Origin: Neoscytalidium dimidiatum
Taxonomy: Eukaryota > Ascomycota > Dothideomycetes > Botryosphaeriales > Botryosphaeriaceae
Direction: 5' to 3'
Assembly (NCBI GenBank): GCA_037367355.1
Contig: CM074702.1
Location: 496,001 to 560,000, forward strand
DNA: 64,000 nucleotides
Positions 1-11,480 of the stretch are shown piece after piece. The number at the start of each line of letters is the position of its first letter. The first letter of the stretch is position 1. The translations under genes and the position numbers were made by a program. Below the pieces are notes generated by a model that did no database searches, was not told the DNA's origin, and saw only the letters and a list, made by a program, of their open reading frames with translations.

Positions 1-28
1 CCCATCCCTAACAAACTGCCCCTCGCAG

Positions 29-1607
29 GTACCGCCTCATTCCCCCGCACATCTACATCCCCTGCTGCGTCTTCGCCTGGGGCCTCCTCGCCTCCCTTCA
101 GTCTCTCAGCACCTCCTTCTCGACCCTACTCGTCCTGCGCGCCCTCCTTGGCATCAGCGAAGCCGCCTTCGGCCCCGGTGTTCCCTTCTACCTCTCGTTC
201 TTCTTTCGCCGCGACGAGCTGGCCTTCCGGACCGGACTGTTTATTTCCGCTGCACCGCTCTCCACCTCTTTTGCCAGCACGCTCGCCTGGCTGATCACGA
301 AGATGGGCGAGGGCGGGCCTTGGGCTCCCTGGCGCTTGTTGTTTTTGATCGAGGGGTTTCCGAGCTTGTTTGTGGCGGTGTGGGCGTGGAGTTTTGTTCC
401 GGACTCGCCGGGCGAGGCGAGGTGGTTAAGTAAGCGGGAGAGAGAGGTTGCGGTGTTGCGGTTGCGCAACGAGAGGGGTGGAGATGGAGAGGGAGAGAAG
501 CTTGGGGAGGGGAGGGAGAAGGATGGAGGGAAGAGGGGCGTGGATCTGCGGGAGGTGTTGAGGACGTTGGTGGATCCGAAGTGCTATCTAACGGCTGTAA
601 GACTCGACTCCTCGCCTTGATATTTGCTCTCGACAACAAGCCCTCCGCCGTGCTTTCCTGCATATTTCATCACTTTTAGTACTAACACCACATGCCCTTG
701 CCGCAGTTGATGTTCTTCAGCTGCAACGTCGCCTTCTCCAGCGTCCCCGTCTTCCTCCCGACCATCATCCAAGAGTAAGCCGCCCCCTCCTCCGTCCTCC
801 CCACCAACACCCACCGCTGACACCCCGAAAAACAGAATGGGCTACACCTCGCTCCGCTCGCAAGCCCTCTCCGCGCCCCCCTACCTCCTCTCCTTCGCCG
901 CCGTCCTCCTCACCGCCCACCTCTCCGACGCCCACCGCACGCGCTCGACGCCGCTCATCCTGCACGCCACCCTGGCCGCGTGCTCCTTCGCCGCCATCGC
1001 CGCGCTCGGCCACGCCTCGGCGCACGCGCCCGACTCCCCGCCGGCCGCCGGCCGCCCGCACGCCTCGCTTGCCCACACCCTCCGCTACCTGGCCCTCTAC
1101 CCGGCCACCGCCGGCTTCTTCAGCGCCGTGACCCTGATCATCGCGTGGACGCTGAACAACCAGGAGAGCGCGAGCGGCAAGGGCGCCGGCATGGCCATCC
1201 TGAACGTCGTGGGCCAGTGCGGGCCGCTGCTGGGGACGCGGCTGTTCCCGGAGCAGGAGGGCCCGTATTTCGTGGCCGGGATGGGCACGTGCGCGGGGTT
1301 CATGGCGGCCGTGGCGGTGCTGGCGGGTGGGTTGAGGTGGGTGTTGGGGAGGGAGAATGAGAGGAGGAGGAGGAGGAGGATGGCGCAGGCGGAGGGCTTG
1401 AGGGACGAGGGGAGCGTGCCGTTGGTTGGTGGGGGGCGGGCGAGGAGGAGGAGGAGGAGGAGAGGGAGGGGCGGGGAAGGGGGAGGACGAGGACGTGTTT
1501 TTGTACATGCTATGATTTTTCGATTGGGCGGGGAGAAGTGGTGGAGGGCTTTTTCGGTTTGGTCGGCGGTCGGCGTGTTTGCGGCAATAGGGAGTTCGGT
1601 TGCGTGA
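29..1607 (+). CDS. MFS transporter, anion:cation symporter-like (5' partial)
   Basis: This is the 3' part of a major facilitator gene; its first exons lie outside the window. An acceptor ending at base 28 opens the first visible exon (29-596), followed by 707-774 and 836-1607, with GT-AG introns and preserved frame. The protein begins in a transmembrane segment and runs through at least eight hydrophobic helices. The stretch LRALLGISEAAFGPGVPFYL and the following FFRRDELAFRTG loop resemble the TM4-TM5 region of the Dal5/TNA1-like anion:cation symporter branch, which imports organic anions such as nicotinate or allantoate. The substrate cannot be read from the sequence. The C-terminus is odd: after the last helix come poly-Arg and Gly/Arg tracts from GGA-repeat DNA, so the annotated stop at 1607 may lie beyond a missed intron or the tail may simply be low complexity. 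Confidence 0.8.
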
Positions 1608-1971
1608 GGCAGTTGAAGCAGTCCCCGGACGCAATCGTCACCGGTCTTATCCGACAAATGCATCCGGACGACTGCTTCAACTGTCCACGCGGGGCGCATA
1701 AGGGTGGTTTTCTCTTCTAGGCGTTAGTGGATCAAAGTGCGGTGGAGTGAGCGTTTGTAAAGATTAATTATAATTGAAGGCCTTTTCCCGCCTCGAGCTA
1801 TGGGAGTATCATAGAAGCATCGTGGTATCTGCTCCCGATAAACTACCGTTCCTTGAATCGTGAATCATGACTTCCTTTTCAAAACTGGATTCTCCCCGAC
1901 CTTAGAGCAGCTTCTCATTCTAGAGCTACTTCCCATCTTCGAAACACTTCCCACTTGAGAACCGCTGCCCC
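1608..1971. other. intergenic, convergent 3' ends
   Basis: This is the gap between two convergent genes. I see no coding signal. The part near 1760-1800 is AT-rich and probably holds 3' ends of both transcripts. Confidence 0.5.
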
Positions 1972-3269
1972 CTACAGACCCGCCATCGTGTTCCTGCAGT
2001 GCATGACGAGAATGGCGATAGTGATGGTGGTCCAGACATCGTACTCGGACTTGGCCATGTTGTTCCAGGAGAAGGCGTGGATGCGGGGCTCGTCGTCCTC
2101 GTCCTCCAAGGCAACGAGGCAGATCATGAGGTGGCTGACGATGATGCCGTAGACAGCGGGGGTGGGACAGCCCTGAACGGCGACCGGGAACCGGCCTCCC
2201 TCCTCGCCAATCGTTTGGAGCTTGTTGTGGCACTCCCAGTCCGCCTTAAGCTTAGTGAGGCGCTTGATCATCTTCTTTTCGAGGAGCTCCGGGTCGACGT
2301 CTTCGGGACCGGAGATGACGGCGAGGGTGGGAGGGGCTTCGGAGACCCCGGCGTCGGCGAAGGCCCACTTCATGTACTTCTCGATCTCGCGGCGGATCAG
2401 CTCCTGCGGCTGGCGCATGCGCGGGGTGCTGACCTCCGGGAGGGTGGCATCGCGGGCCTTGGAGCCGATCATGACGAGCGAGCGGAAGGCTTTCATGGCT
2501 AGAGATTCGTGTCAGTGTAGTCCTCATTGACTACGCGTGGGTAAGACTGACCTCTGAACTCATTCTTGGAGAACGCCTTGATGTACTCATCCTCGGGCTT
2601 CTCGGCAAAGAGAACCTGGGGGAAGGAATCGAAGCTGAGCTTCCAGGTCTTGGGGAAGAGGGGCTCCCAGCCGCGCATGGCGAGCTTCAGGTAGACCTTG
2701 ATGGGGTCCTCGGCCCAACCAATGCGGCGCATATCTTGGGCCTCGTCCTGGCGCTTGGCAAGGACCTTCGCGATCTCAAAAGCCTTCAGATCGGACTCGT
2801 CGAATTCCTTGTCGGGCTGGACATTGGTCTTGTCCTGGGCCAGGCGGCGCTTGTACTTGGGTGAAGCGAAGTGAGACAGAAGCTTCTTGGTCTTGCTGAA
2901 CTCGTGGACGGGACTGTCATATTCGGCCACGGGCGGCTTGGGGCCGTTGATGAAGTCCCACTCGCTCAATGCTGAAGCCTCGGAATCATGCTCGTACTTG
3001 TGCTCCTTGTCCGAGAGGTCGACGCTGTTGGTACGAATGGACGGCGGGGTGACGCTGGCAGTACTACCGCTAGATGTCTTGAAGCGCTTATTCGGGCCAT
3101 GTCCCTCAGACTGGGCAATAGAGCGCTTGCCGTTGACATTAATGTGGGAAGGCGTGATGGGAGTGGATCTCGCATGGTGCAGTGGGCTCTGGTTCCTGGG
3201 AGTGTCGCCTAGAGTGAGATAGCCCAATAGGGTGTTTCCCAAGCGGGCAAGTTTTTCGAAGAGAGCCAT
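1972..3269 (-). CDS. conserved fungal hypothetical protein (414 aa)
   Basis: Two exons, 3269-2552 and 2498-1972, are joined by a 53-base GT-AG intron that keeps frame across Arg-Ala-Met. The first ~120 residues are polar and low complexity, with basic clusters (NGKRSIAQ and GPNKRFK) that could act as a nuclear signal. Residues about 120-330 are mixed-charge and well structured in appearance, including a Trp-rich stretch around FPKTWKLSFDSFPQ. Residues about 351-370 form a hydrophobic segment in the C-terminal domain, which ends in a second hydrophobic stretch near DVWTTITIAILVM. I do not recognise the family. Codon use and GC content match a normal expressed gene, and the start at 3269 is the first ATG of the frame. 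The upstream gene on the same strand ends 768 bases away, so the two are separate units. Confidence 0.7.
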
Positions 3270-4037
3270 CGCGACAGGTGTCGGCTATTGGAGATACTCG
3301 TGAATAGCACAAACCGTACTCGAAGTGAGATTGATGCGAACCAGCCGCAACAAAGGGGATTGCTTGGGAGTGACAAAGAAAATGTCGACGCGATGTAGGT
3401 GTGGCACACTCTTGACGGATTTGGTTGTGCGAGACGGAATCGGGGAGAACAAAGAGTAAGGAAGATGAAGTTGATGACGAGGAAGAGGTCGCGTCATGGA
3501 AGAAGGAGAGAGAGATATATGTATCGATGAGAAAATGGTGACAATAGCAATTGTCGTCCATTGAGCACAATAGCTGCATGTCCATGCGTGCACAATAAGA
3601 GGCGAAGCGATCGTCTATATAAAGTGAAGTGGAATGAAGTGAGGTATCGATGTCGGTGTCGGCGCGGGCGACGCGTTGACCGGTGGGGCGCGACAGGGAA
3701 AGGCGGCGCGGTGGCACGTGACGCGATGAAGCAGTCGATCTGTCTCGCCAAAGCTACCATTTCAAGCTCTGCTTCTTCCAACCTCAACTCATCGCACCAT
3801 TCAACATTCCATCGACCTCCACACACATTGATTGTGAGATTACTGCTTCAGTCAGGTCACCGTCTTCATCAGACTCAGATGATGTTTCTCATGGAGCATC
3901 TTTCCATTGCGTTATAGTCCGAATATCTCACTAAAAGAAGGCTGACCGAAATCCAAACATGCATCTGTCCAAATTACGTTTCATTCTCGCCGCTCATCGG
4001 CTCTCGTTCCGTATCATCCGCCCAATGTATCCTTGGC
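3270..4037. other. intergenic / 5' region
   Basis: This is the 5' flank of the minus-strand gene starting at 3269. It contains pyrimidine-rich stretches (on the minus strand) at 3470-3540, typical of fungal promoters. Short open frames in it have no domain signal. Confidence 0.45.
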
Positions 4038-4535
4038 CTAGTAGAGTCCAAGAGTGATGTCACCACGGACGCGCGCCGTCAGGTGAATCTCGGCCTCGAG
4101 ATCGAGCTTGATGCCAACAAGCAGAGCGGCGTCCTTCGGCTTGCCTTCGGCGTCGACGGCGCCCTTGAGGAGCTGGCCTGTCGGGTACATATCCATCAGT
4201 ATGTTCGAATCAAAGTAGCTTTCGACTACAAACAGCGCCATGTGAGATTACGGGCCTGCATCAGGAATGCATATCGCATCTACTTCAAGGAACATCCTTC
4301 CACTCACCTGCGGGCTGGCTGAGGTTGGCCGACTGATGAGGAGTCGCGAGATGCTCTGCAGCGGGGTGAGACAGAGCGTTCTTGGGCCGGCGGCCACCGC
4401 GGGCCTGGCCGTCAGCCGAAGAGGTGTCGGAGGTGTAGTTCCTCTCGGCAACAGCGGTGCTGCTGGGATGTCAGCAGGGCAAATCAAGAGAATGGACCGT
4501 CTCGGAGATGAGTCCTACGGGTTGGTGTCGGCCAT
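4038..4535 (-). CDS. small conserved fungal protein (about 103 aa, 3 exons)
   Basis: No single long frame shows this gene, but a three-exon model works. Exon 1 is 4535-4519 (ATG, six residues), exon 2 is 4462-4308, and exon 3 is 4177-4038. The phases agree (2, then 1) and each junction has GT and AG. The predicted product starts MADTNP, has a polar, disordered middle, and ends in an ordered block from GQLLKGAVDAEGKP to RGDITLGLY. That ending reads like a small beta-strand domain. An alternative acceptor at 4226 also keeps frame and would add 16 residues. I do not recognise a function. It is transcribed toward the 1972-3269 gene, with 768 bases between them. RNA-seq would choose between the two acceptors. 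Confidence 0.6.
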
Positions 4536-5675
4536 TGTGATTTGGTCTGACTGTTTTGATGCTTGGAGATTGTGGACTGGGCTGGATTGGACTGGAAAGA
4601 TGCTCCGTTGAGTCTGCCGTTCTCAAAGCGGCCGGAACACCATCATTTATACAAGTCGGCCAGTGCTAAGACTTAGTGACACAGTATCGGTAAGTCGCCT
4701 CGGATGCCCACCTGTGAGCTGGCGCTGCAAAAGCAAGCCGGGATGCACTGACAAATGCTCTGCGTCCCGACCAATATCGTCCGATCAAGTCAGCAAACCG
4801 CTCTTTCTAACAGAAAGCAGTATAGATCTTCTAGACTTGCGTCCTGTCCAGAAGTCCGGATTCGTGCTTTTCCCAGAAGAGCAAGGTAGCCCAGACCGTC
4901 AGGCGGCTGTCGGGATCAGGGTGCATTCCTGAAACTCGGAAGGCATTGGACGCTCCCCCGCACTGATCTGAGTGTCTCCTGACATTTTCTGGGATCCAGC
5001 TTCTTGGAGAGCCCAGCAACGCGGCTGAAAAGAAAAAGCAAAAAGGGCCTCGAGCTCTAGCGTCGGGCCGACCACGCTCGTGCGTCCAATTGTGCAACCT
5101 CCTGTCCCTGGCATCCACCTTTAGTGGCTGCGGCCCGTCCCGCCGGACTGAAGTCCCCACCGGGTTACGCGCCGCCGAAGGGGGCCTTGCACAGCCTTGC
5201 AGAAATGCACGTAAGGATGTGCAACATTGGATTTCATGTCAGACCACATCTGCCCTCCGCACGCAATGTGCCTCCCGATGCGCGTCAAGGATCCACGATC
5301 CTGCCGACATCCGCCACACGCATCCCATTGGCGCCAGTCACGACTCCGGCCAACGCGCCGCAGATGCAACGAATATGCTTTTCTCAGCCGACAGGGCCTA
5401 ATTTTCCATTCGTCCGGATCCCTCTGCCAAAACAGCAACCTGTCAGATCCTAGATTTCCCGCGGTCTGGGCGTCCTCGCCACGGTATCACTGCGTGCTGC
5501 ACTAAGCAACGGCTCCACCTTCACCTTCGCTATCTCTTTGACCGGTGCTTGCCGCTGATCATGAGATCGCATACCCTCGAAGTCAATTCCCTCCTTAGCG
5601 TACAAGCAGCTCTTAGGGTATCACCCACCCCCAGCCTCTTCTTTTCCACATCTTCCTCACCGCCACAACGACCTT
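4536..5675. other. divergent intergenic region
   Basis: This region separates two divergently transcribed genes (minus at 4535, plus at 5676). It is GC-rich at 4700-5450, with overlapping open frames on both strands that look like composition artefacts. No coding frame has domain signal or consistent splice sites. Confidence 0.45.
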
Positions 5676-8238
5676 ATGGTCTTGTCTATGCTCTTGGCGC
5701 TTTCAAGCTGCCCTGCCATGTTGGGAACGCAAGAAGCAATCCGCCAAAGCCAGGCAAAGGAGAGGCGCGAAGAGCATCGCGCACGAAGATGCAATCTCAT
5801 AGTCGGTTGCGTGAGGACCTCAATCCGCAGCCGCGAGATCAATGGCAAGAAAATCGTTCTCAGAGACTCCAAGGTGACTGACTGCTCCTCCAATCGCCAC
5901 GGTACGAACTGACTTCTAACATACCTCTGCAAAACAGCTGTACATCGACTCTGAAAACACCTCCGAAACCGACCAATCATCTGGTCATCCCTTCGCTGGC
6001 TACTACCTTCCCTACCCAGACTCCGAGTACGAGGGCCTCGTCAGCACAATCACGCACGTGGCTCCCATCCTCAATTGGATCTACATTGACAAAGACACCT
6101 ACGAGGTCAAATACGGTGTCCGAGATGTCGCACAGCCTCATCTCACCGGCCCATTCGACTGCACTCGGCAGGACCGTAGGCTCACGTTCGACGATTGGGA
6201 GGGCTTTGTAGCCGTCGAAGAGCATCCGAAGGTCTGGGCGCTGTACTTCGACCGAGACGACAATGGCCTCAAAGGCAAAGTACCACACGGAGCGAAGGTG
6301 CTGGAGATAGTGCTGACGCGCCAGGAGCGGAAGAAGATGAAGGAGGAAGCCCAAAAGCCGAAGGTCACCGACAAAGAGAAAGCCGAGGAAGCCGGTCATC
6401 ATCAGACAACATATACCCAAGGCGCGGACGCTGAGAAGAGTGCGGCTCCAGATGGCGAGCAGAATGCCAGCCAGGGCACGTCGGCGCCTTCCGCAATGTC
6501 AGCGGCGGATCTTGCGAAGCTCAAAATTGGGGATAACGTCCCTTCTTCCGTTTCTTCTGATCATGTCGAAGGCACTGTCGGTTCTCCTACGGAACCCTGG
6601 GGCGCCGGCTCCATGTGGTCCAATCAGGAGCAGCAGGCTGTATCTGGCGCTGCAAGCCACCTGGCGCCGTTCACTCCGAGCAGCTCGATTTACGGAGATG
6701 ATGAACCTGTTGCCCAGGAGCATGAGGAGAGCACCCCGAGACGGACCGCCTACCATCATCCATACGTGGAGGACGAGGCGTCTGCGAATAAGGATCTTGT
6801 CATTGGAGATCCTGAGAAAGGAGGACACTCAGGGCCTCCCTCTCCATCTGCTAATCAACAATCGGTAGCTGCAGACCATATGCCCAAGGCGGACGAATCA
6901 GCAACGCTGGACGCGCATGCCGGTGCAGAGTCGAATATGGACCACGAAGAAGTGGAACATACGAAGCAACATGGCGAGTCGCCGGGCGCACATCCTCAGG
7001 AGAGCTCGGCTGCCGAGCTGGAAACCATTCCAGAGGAGAGGCTGGAGTCAAGGTCGCGGAATGTTGCACAGCATGGCCAAGGAACCGAGACCAAACACAG
7101 CCTGCCCGCAACCATCATCACTCGTGATGTCGACAAGCATGATACAGTCCGTCCTTCCACCGCGACAGCTTGGCCGGATACCCCGATCGCTGGTCAGAGG
7201 ACTTCGCCAACTGTGGACTTCCAAGTCTCACATGCTGACAACAGATCAACCGCGGACGGTTCGACGCAAGGAGCAATCGAGACTACCTGGAACCGCACCG
7301 ACACCGAAAAGCCTCCGAGCTGTGGACCCCATGAGAGCGCTGCAGAGGAGCCAGTCGCTGCTGAGAAGCACCTTCTGGATGAGGACGAGGTGCAAACTTC
7401 GGACAAAGCACATGCTGATGTTGAAGTCAGCCACCAACTTCCCAAGCATCTGGCAGGAGATGAAGAACCACCGCCAACACCTGCTCAAAACACTTTAAAT
7501 CAGCCACCAGCTCCCCAAACACCAGAGCTCGGTCATTCTGAGACCGAATCCGCGACTGGAAACTTGCCCGCTTGGGGCAGGCTTCCAGATCCGTATTGGG
7601 ACGCCGCAGCTGATACTCCCCGTCCGTCCCACCCGCGCAATGAAAGTCACAACATCCCGATGAAATCAGCGGCGCGAAATTTCTCGCTTCCTCGACAGAG
7701 CACCGAGGGATCCAGCATGCGAGGAAAGGAAGACGCACAGCTGGATGTTTCTGTGGGCACCGAAGACACATCCTGGGAGGATTACGTTCGAGAACAAAGC
7801 GCTCCACCGGTCACAACCTCCAAGGATCCATATCCTGTGGAAGATGACCCGACGTCTACCGACACGTCCTTGGTGGAGACGTCGTTCACGGCACCCACGC
7901 CGTACAGCAGGGACGAGACTGGCTCGGCGGCGGACACAAGGGCAGAAACGGCTGCGGAGAAAGCAGCCATCATCACGCCACCCGAGCAGCAGAGCACTCA
8001 GCCGCTAGAACCGCAGAGCACCCAATCCAGTGTCACTCTTGGCAACCCAGCTTTGGAAGGTACGGGCCACTATCGGGAGTCGATCGGCGACGAGGCGCGC
8101 GGAAAGGGAGCTGATGGATACATGCAGACTACCTCCTCATCAACAGCAAAGTCTAAGGCGGGGTGGCGGCGATCACTGTCGACACGGCTGAGGGTGTCGA
8201 AGGAATCTGTATTACGGCGGCCGAAATCGTCATCATAG
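5676..8238 (+). CDS. conserved ascomycete protein with N-terminal module and long disordered tail (832 aa)
   Basis: Two exons, 5676-5873 and 5938-8238, are joined in phase 0 by a 64-base GT-AG intron. The junction gives LRDSK followed by LYIDSENTSE, which restores a continuous conserved block. Residues about 20-190 are the recognisable part, known from many ascomycete genomes without an assigned function. They contain a basic helix (EAIRQSQAKERREEHRARR), then the phrases GYYLPYPDSEYEGLVSTI, NWIYIDKDTYEVKYG, DWEGFVAVEE and ALYFDRDDNGLKGK. Residues about 200-832 are Ser/Thr/Glu/His-rich and almost certainly disordered, ending in a basic tail. A start at the later Met of MLGTQEAIRQ is also possible, because the first 14 residues look unlike the family. 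The role is unknown. Confidence 0.75.
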
Positions 8239-9645
8239 CATGGATCCAGGGTCTACGGAGCATACTTTTGGGAGTAATATTTTGTGACTGGTAAAAATTG
8301 GTAGCACACGCACTCACGCACGCAATTGATTTGCAGGATCGCGCTCGGGGATTCTTCAGGGTAGGGTTGGAGAGACCTGTCATATATCTTCTTCACAGCG
8401 GAGGCCGGCGTGGTCAATATGGAGCGCGCAGTAGGCCGGGTTGCCTTGGGCTGCCACGCAGCTCCCCTACCCGGCGCCTATCGGAGCGCTGACCGGTGGT
8501 GAGGCGGAGGGACAGGGGATGGGGAAGGGGAAGGGGAAGGGGGCAAAGGCGGGCAAAGCAGGCTGACCCGAGCCAAATGTCGCACATCTCTCTTGTCCTA
8601 GCTAAACCAACGACATCTCACGCCACCGCGCACGTCGCTCATTGAACTTGGAACTGAACCATTTTTCGACCGTTGCTGTGGCGCTGCGCTGGCAAAGTGA
8701 CACCAGCCGCGCCGTGAAACCCTTGCTGAACCTTATTTCCTTCCCTTTCTCTTCCTGCGCTGCTGATGCTCACCTCATTGCGCGCCTAAGGCGCTTCTGT
8801 CTGCGCGAACGGCACACGTGCGACGGCCTCCAACCTGCTTTCCCACCCCAACGCGGAGCGGGCGGAATTCGGTGAGGGAAAAGCAATTCATCTATTAACA
8901 ATCAAAGGCCATGAAACCCATCCTCGTGCCGACGGTCCGCGTTCCTTGTAAGAGAAAGACACTAACAAGTGGGTACGTACACCCTCAGCCACCCTCCGCG
9001 AGTCGTATTTGTCCGCTGTGTAAAAAGCAAGTAACATGCATACACGACTACATACATTCCGTTCTTTTTTTTTCGACGGTGCCTTTTTACTAGCGCTGTC
9101 GTGTACCTGCAGCCTGCGGACCCGCACGATCTCCTCCACGTCCCCACTCCTCCGCAGCAGACAAAGGGTCGAGATCGCCTCTCAATATGCAGCTCTGCGC
9201 TCCTTCTCGGCTCCGGTACCTGGTCTCGGCTTTTTTTTTGTTTCGTGCGCCTTGCATTTGTGTCCGGTGAATGGCGGCGGGCGAGGAGCTGCAGGTGGTG
9301 CTGCTGTCTACCTCGGGCTGGACCTTCGGGGCTACGGAGGTAATCTGGCTTCGTCCTACGTGAGGCGGAAACGCGACGGCAAGATGAGATGACGTCTTTT
9401 GGCAGTGGAGCCGCGCTTCAGTCCATGGATTGAGAGACTTGGCGTTGTTGAGGGAGGACAAGGTCCGGTGTCGTAACTCGTCGGAAGTCTTTTGTCAGGT
9501 CTATCATTGTCCAGGCTCACTGGATGGTCCTTGTGCTGGTGTGCCGGCGGATTTCAAAGTTATAACGCTGATCTGCGGTGTGAGATTGCGAGCGTGTGCC
9601 AAAGGTTCCAGACTCGACTGCCGTGATATCTATCGATGAAGTGGG
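8239..9645. other. intergenic, 1.4 kb
   Basis: This separates convergent genes. It holds a purine run at about 8518-8542 (repeats of GGGGAA), poly-T tracts at 9063 and 9230, and several short overlapping frames on both strands. I see no gene. Confidence 0.5.
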
Positions 9646-10699
9646 TCATCGGCATTCGACGTGCTCCGTTGGTCTTTCGTCATTGCGAAGATCTGCCACA
9701 CCATTGGTCCCATTGCAGATTTCAACGTTTGAAGCATCCGGGCATTCAATTTCGTCTTTTTCAACAGGCGGCATGTGTATGTGAGGGTTGAGCTTCGTCG
9801 GCAGGTAAGTTTCCAACTCATGGTAGACCTCCAAATCGAAAGCTTCACCCGCGTCCTCCGCCCACGCTTTCACAATCTTGAGATCTCGCTCCCTTTCCTC
9901 TTCTTCCTCAGCTTCAGTCTCCTTTTCAATATCGCGTTCGGATCGATCAGCATTCGTCCCCGACGTCGCTGCGGTGCCCGACGTGATCGCCGTCGAAGTC
10001 GTCAAACGCATCGAGCATCGCCGCCACCGCCTTCACATCAAGCGCATCAGCATCCTGCTCCCCACACTCCGTATCAGACTCGGAATCCGAATCAGAGACG
10101 TACCCGTCATACTCGCTGACCGGTCCATGATACCCCTGCTCCTCGTCCTCCTCCGCCCCGCCGCGCAACGGCTCCCCATCATCCTCGTCAACATCCCCAT
10201 CATCCTCCTCTTCCACCAACACCACCGCCCTCTGCTCCGCATCATCCCCCCCCTTCTCCGCACTATCTTCCCCCTTCTCATCATCATCACAACCCTCACC
10301 GTCGCCCCCGCCCACCCCTCCCTCGACCCTCAACCCGCTCCCCTGCCCCCGCCCCCCCTTCTTCGCCCTCCTCGCCGCCCCGTACCGCACGCCCCTCGCC
10401 CCGGCCGGCCACGGCGTGAGCGGGTGCACGTCGTACAGGTGCCGCACCGCGCGGAGCAGGCAGCTGGCGCGCAGCAGGGCGAGCGGCGGCGGCGGCGCGG
10501 GCAGGCGCGCCAGCGCGAGCGCGTGCAGGATGTCGTGCGCGATGTGGGGCGAGCAGACCCAGGCGACTTGGTTAGGGGTGGTCGTGGTGATGTGGTGGGG
10601 GAGGGGGGCGGCATTGGTGGTGCCGGTGCCGGTGCCGGCGTCCGTGGCGGGTGGTTGGGGCTGGGGTTGGGGCTGGGGCTGAGATGTGGTGAGAGACAT
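9646..10699 (-). CDS. acidic low-complexity hypothetical protein (about 336 aa)
   Basis: A frame from ATG 10699 runs to an in-frame stop at 9947, but a 43-base GT-AG intron (9964-9922) in phase 0 joins it to a second frame ending at 9646. I prefer this model because the second frame continues an acidic, structured sequence (ERERDLKIVKAWAEDAGEAF). The product starts with Gln-Pro repeats. Residues about 40-110 form an ordered segment (AWVCSPHIAHDILHALALAR, then LLRASCLLRAVRHLYDVHP). This is followed by a long Asp/Glu-rich tract. The intron is short even for this genome, so a 250-aa single-exon product stays possible. I do not recognise a family. Confidence 0.5.
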
Positions 10700-11480
10700 C
10701 TTTTTTTTTTTTTCTTTATTTTTGGATGTCGTCGTTGTTGTCGTGGTTGGTGGTTGTTCTTGTGGGATTGCCGGGGGGGCTCTCGCGTTCGGCGGAGAGG
10801 TGTGCTAGGCGGTTGTGCAGAGGTTGTTTGCGGCTTGGGGTGAGCGGCTTCGCGGGCTGCAATGCGGTTTTTGAATGGCGAGAGGGCTGTGTGGGCGGAA
10901 GTGAGAAGGTGGTGGGCAGAAGTGATGTCTGGTAGAGTGCGCTGGCAGTCTCTGGGTACCGGAGACCCTGGATGTGACAGGGCCCATGGCTTTGGATCTG
11001 TTCTGCGTACTTGTACCATAAATCGAGGGTTGAAGTAGGAAGATGCTGGTGCATCGCAAAGTAGTTCATGCATGAAGTAACTGAAAAGGTGGTTGGTGTG
11101 GTCCGCGGGGCGTGAAGAACCATGGTTTGAGAGAAAATTTTGTAGTGTCTGGTGGACGATAAGGTAGAACTGGAAAGGCTCAGAGCTATCTCGTAACTTT
11201 GTTTGTGGTGTCTGAGAGGCCGTCACAGCGTGAGCCATGTCCAAGGACGTTTAATTAACCACTGACTGCACCATCGTGATCGTTGTCAAGGGTAGATTTT
11301 CCGAATCCATTTTGAAATGAGAAGAGGCGCACGAAACTTAGCTGTCGAACCCCGTGTAGCTTCTTGTGATTTATAAAAATTTCTAGACTATGCACGCACT
11401 GAGATGAGAAGTATTTTAACATATTACTTAAGAAGCCTGGAAATAATAAAAGCGGGATCTTTATAAACATCGCTAATTCA
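10700..11480. other. 5' flank bordering the AT-rich island
   Basis: This contains the promoter side of the minus-strand gene that starts at 10699, including a T-run at 10700-10715 (A-run upstream of the start codon). GC content stays normal to about 11470 and then drops abruptly. A long minus-strand frame from 11244 is mostly an overlap with that gene in another frame, and I do not annotate it. Confidence 0.5.

Noticed and set aside
9878..10843. 321-codon plus-strand frame
   Set aside because: It overlaps the acidic minus-strand gene, consists of Pro/Arg/Leu low complexity and has no motif.
10330..11244. 304-codon minus-strand frame
   Set aside because: Its second half is the QP-rich gene read in another frame, and its first half has no family signal; more likely 5' untranslated or noncoding.
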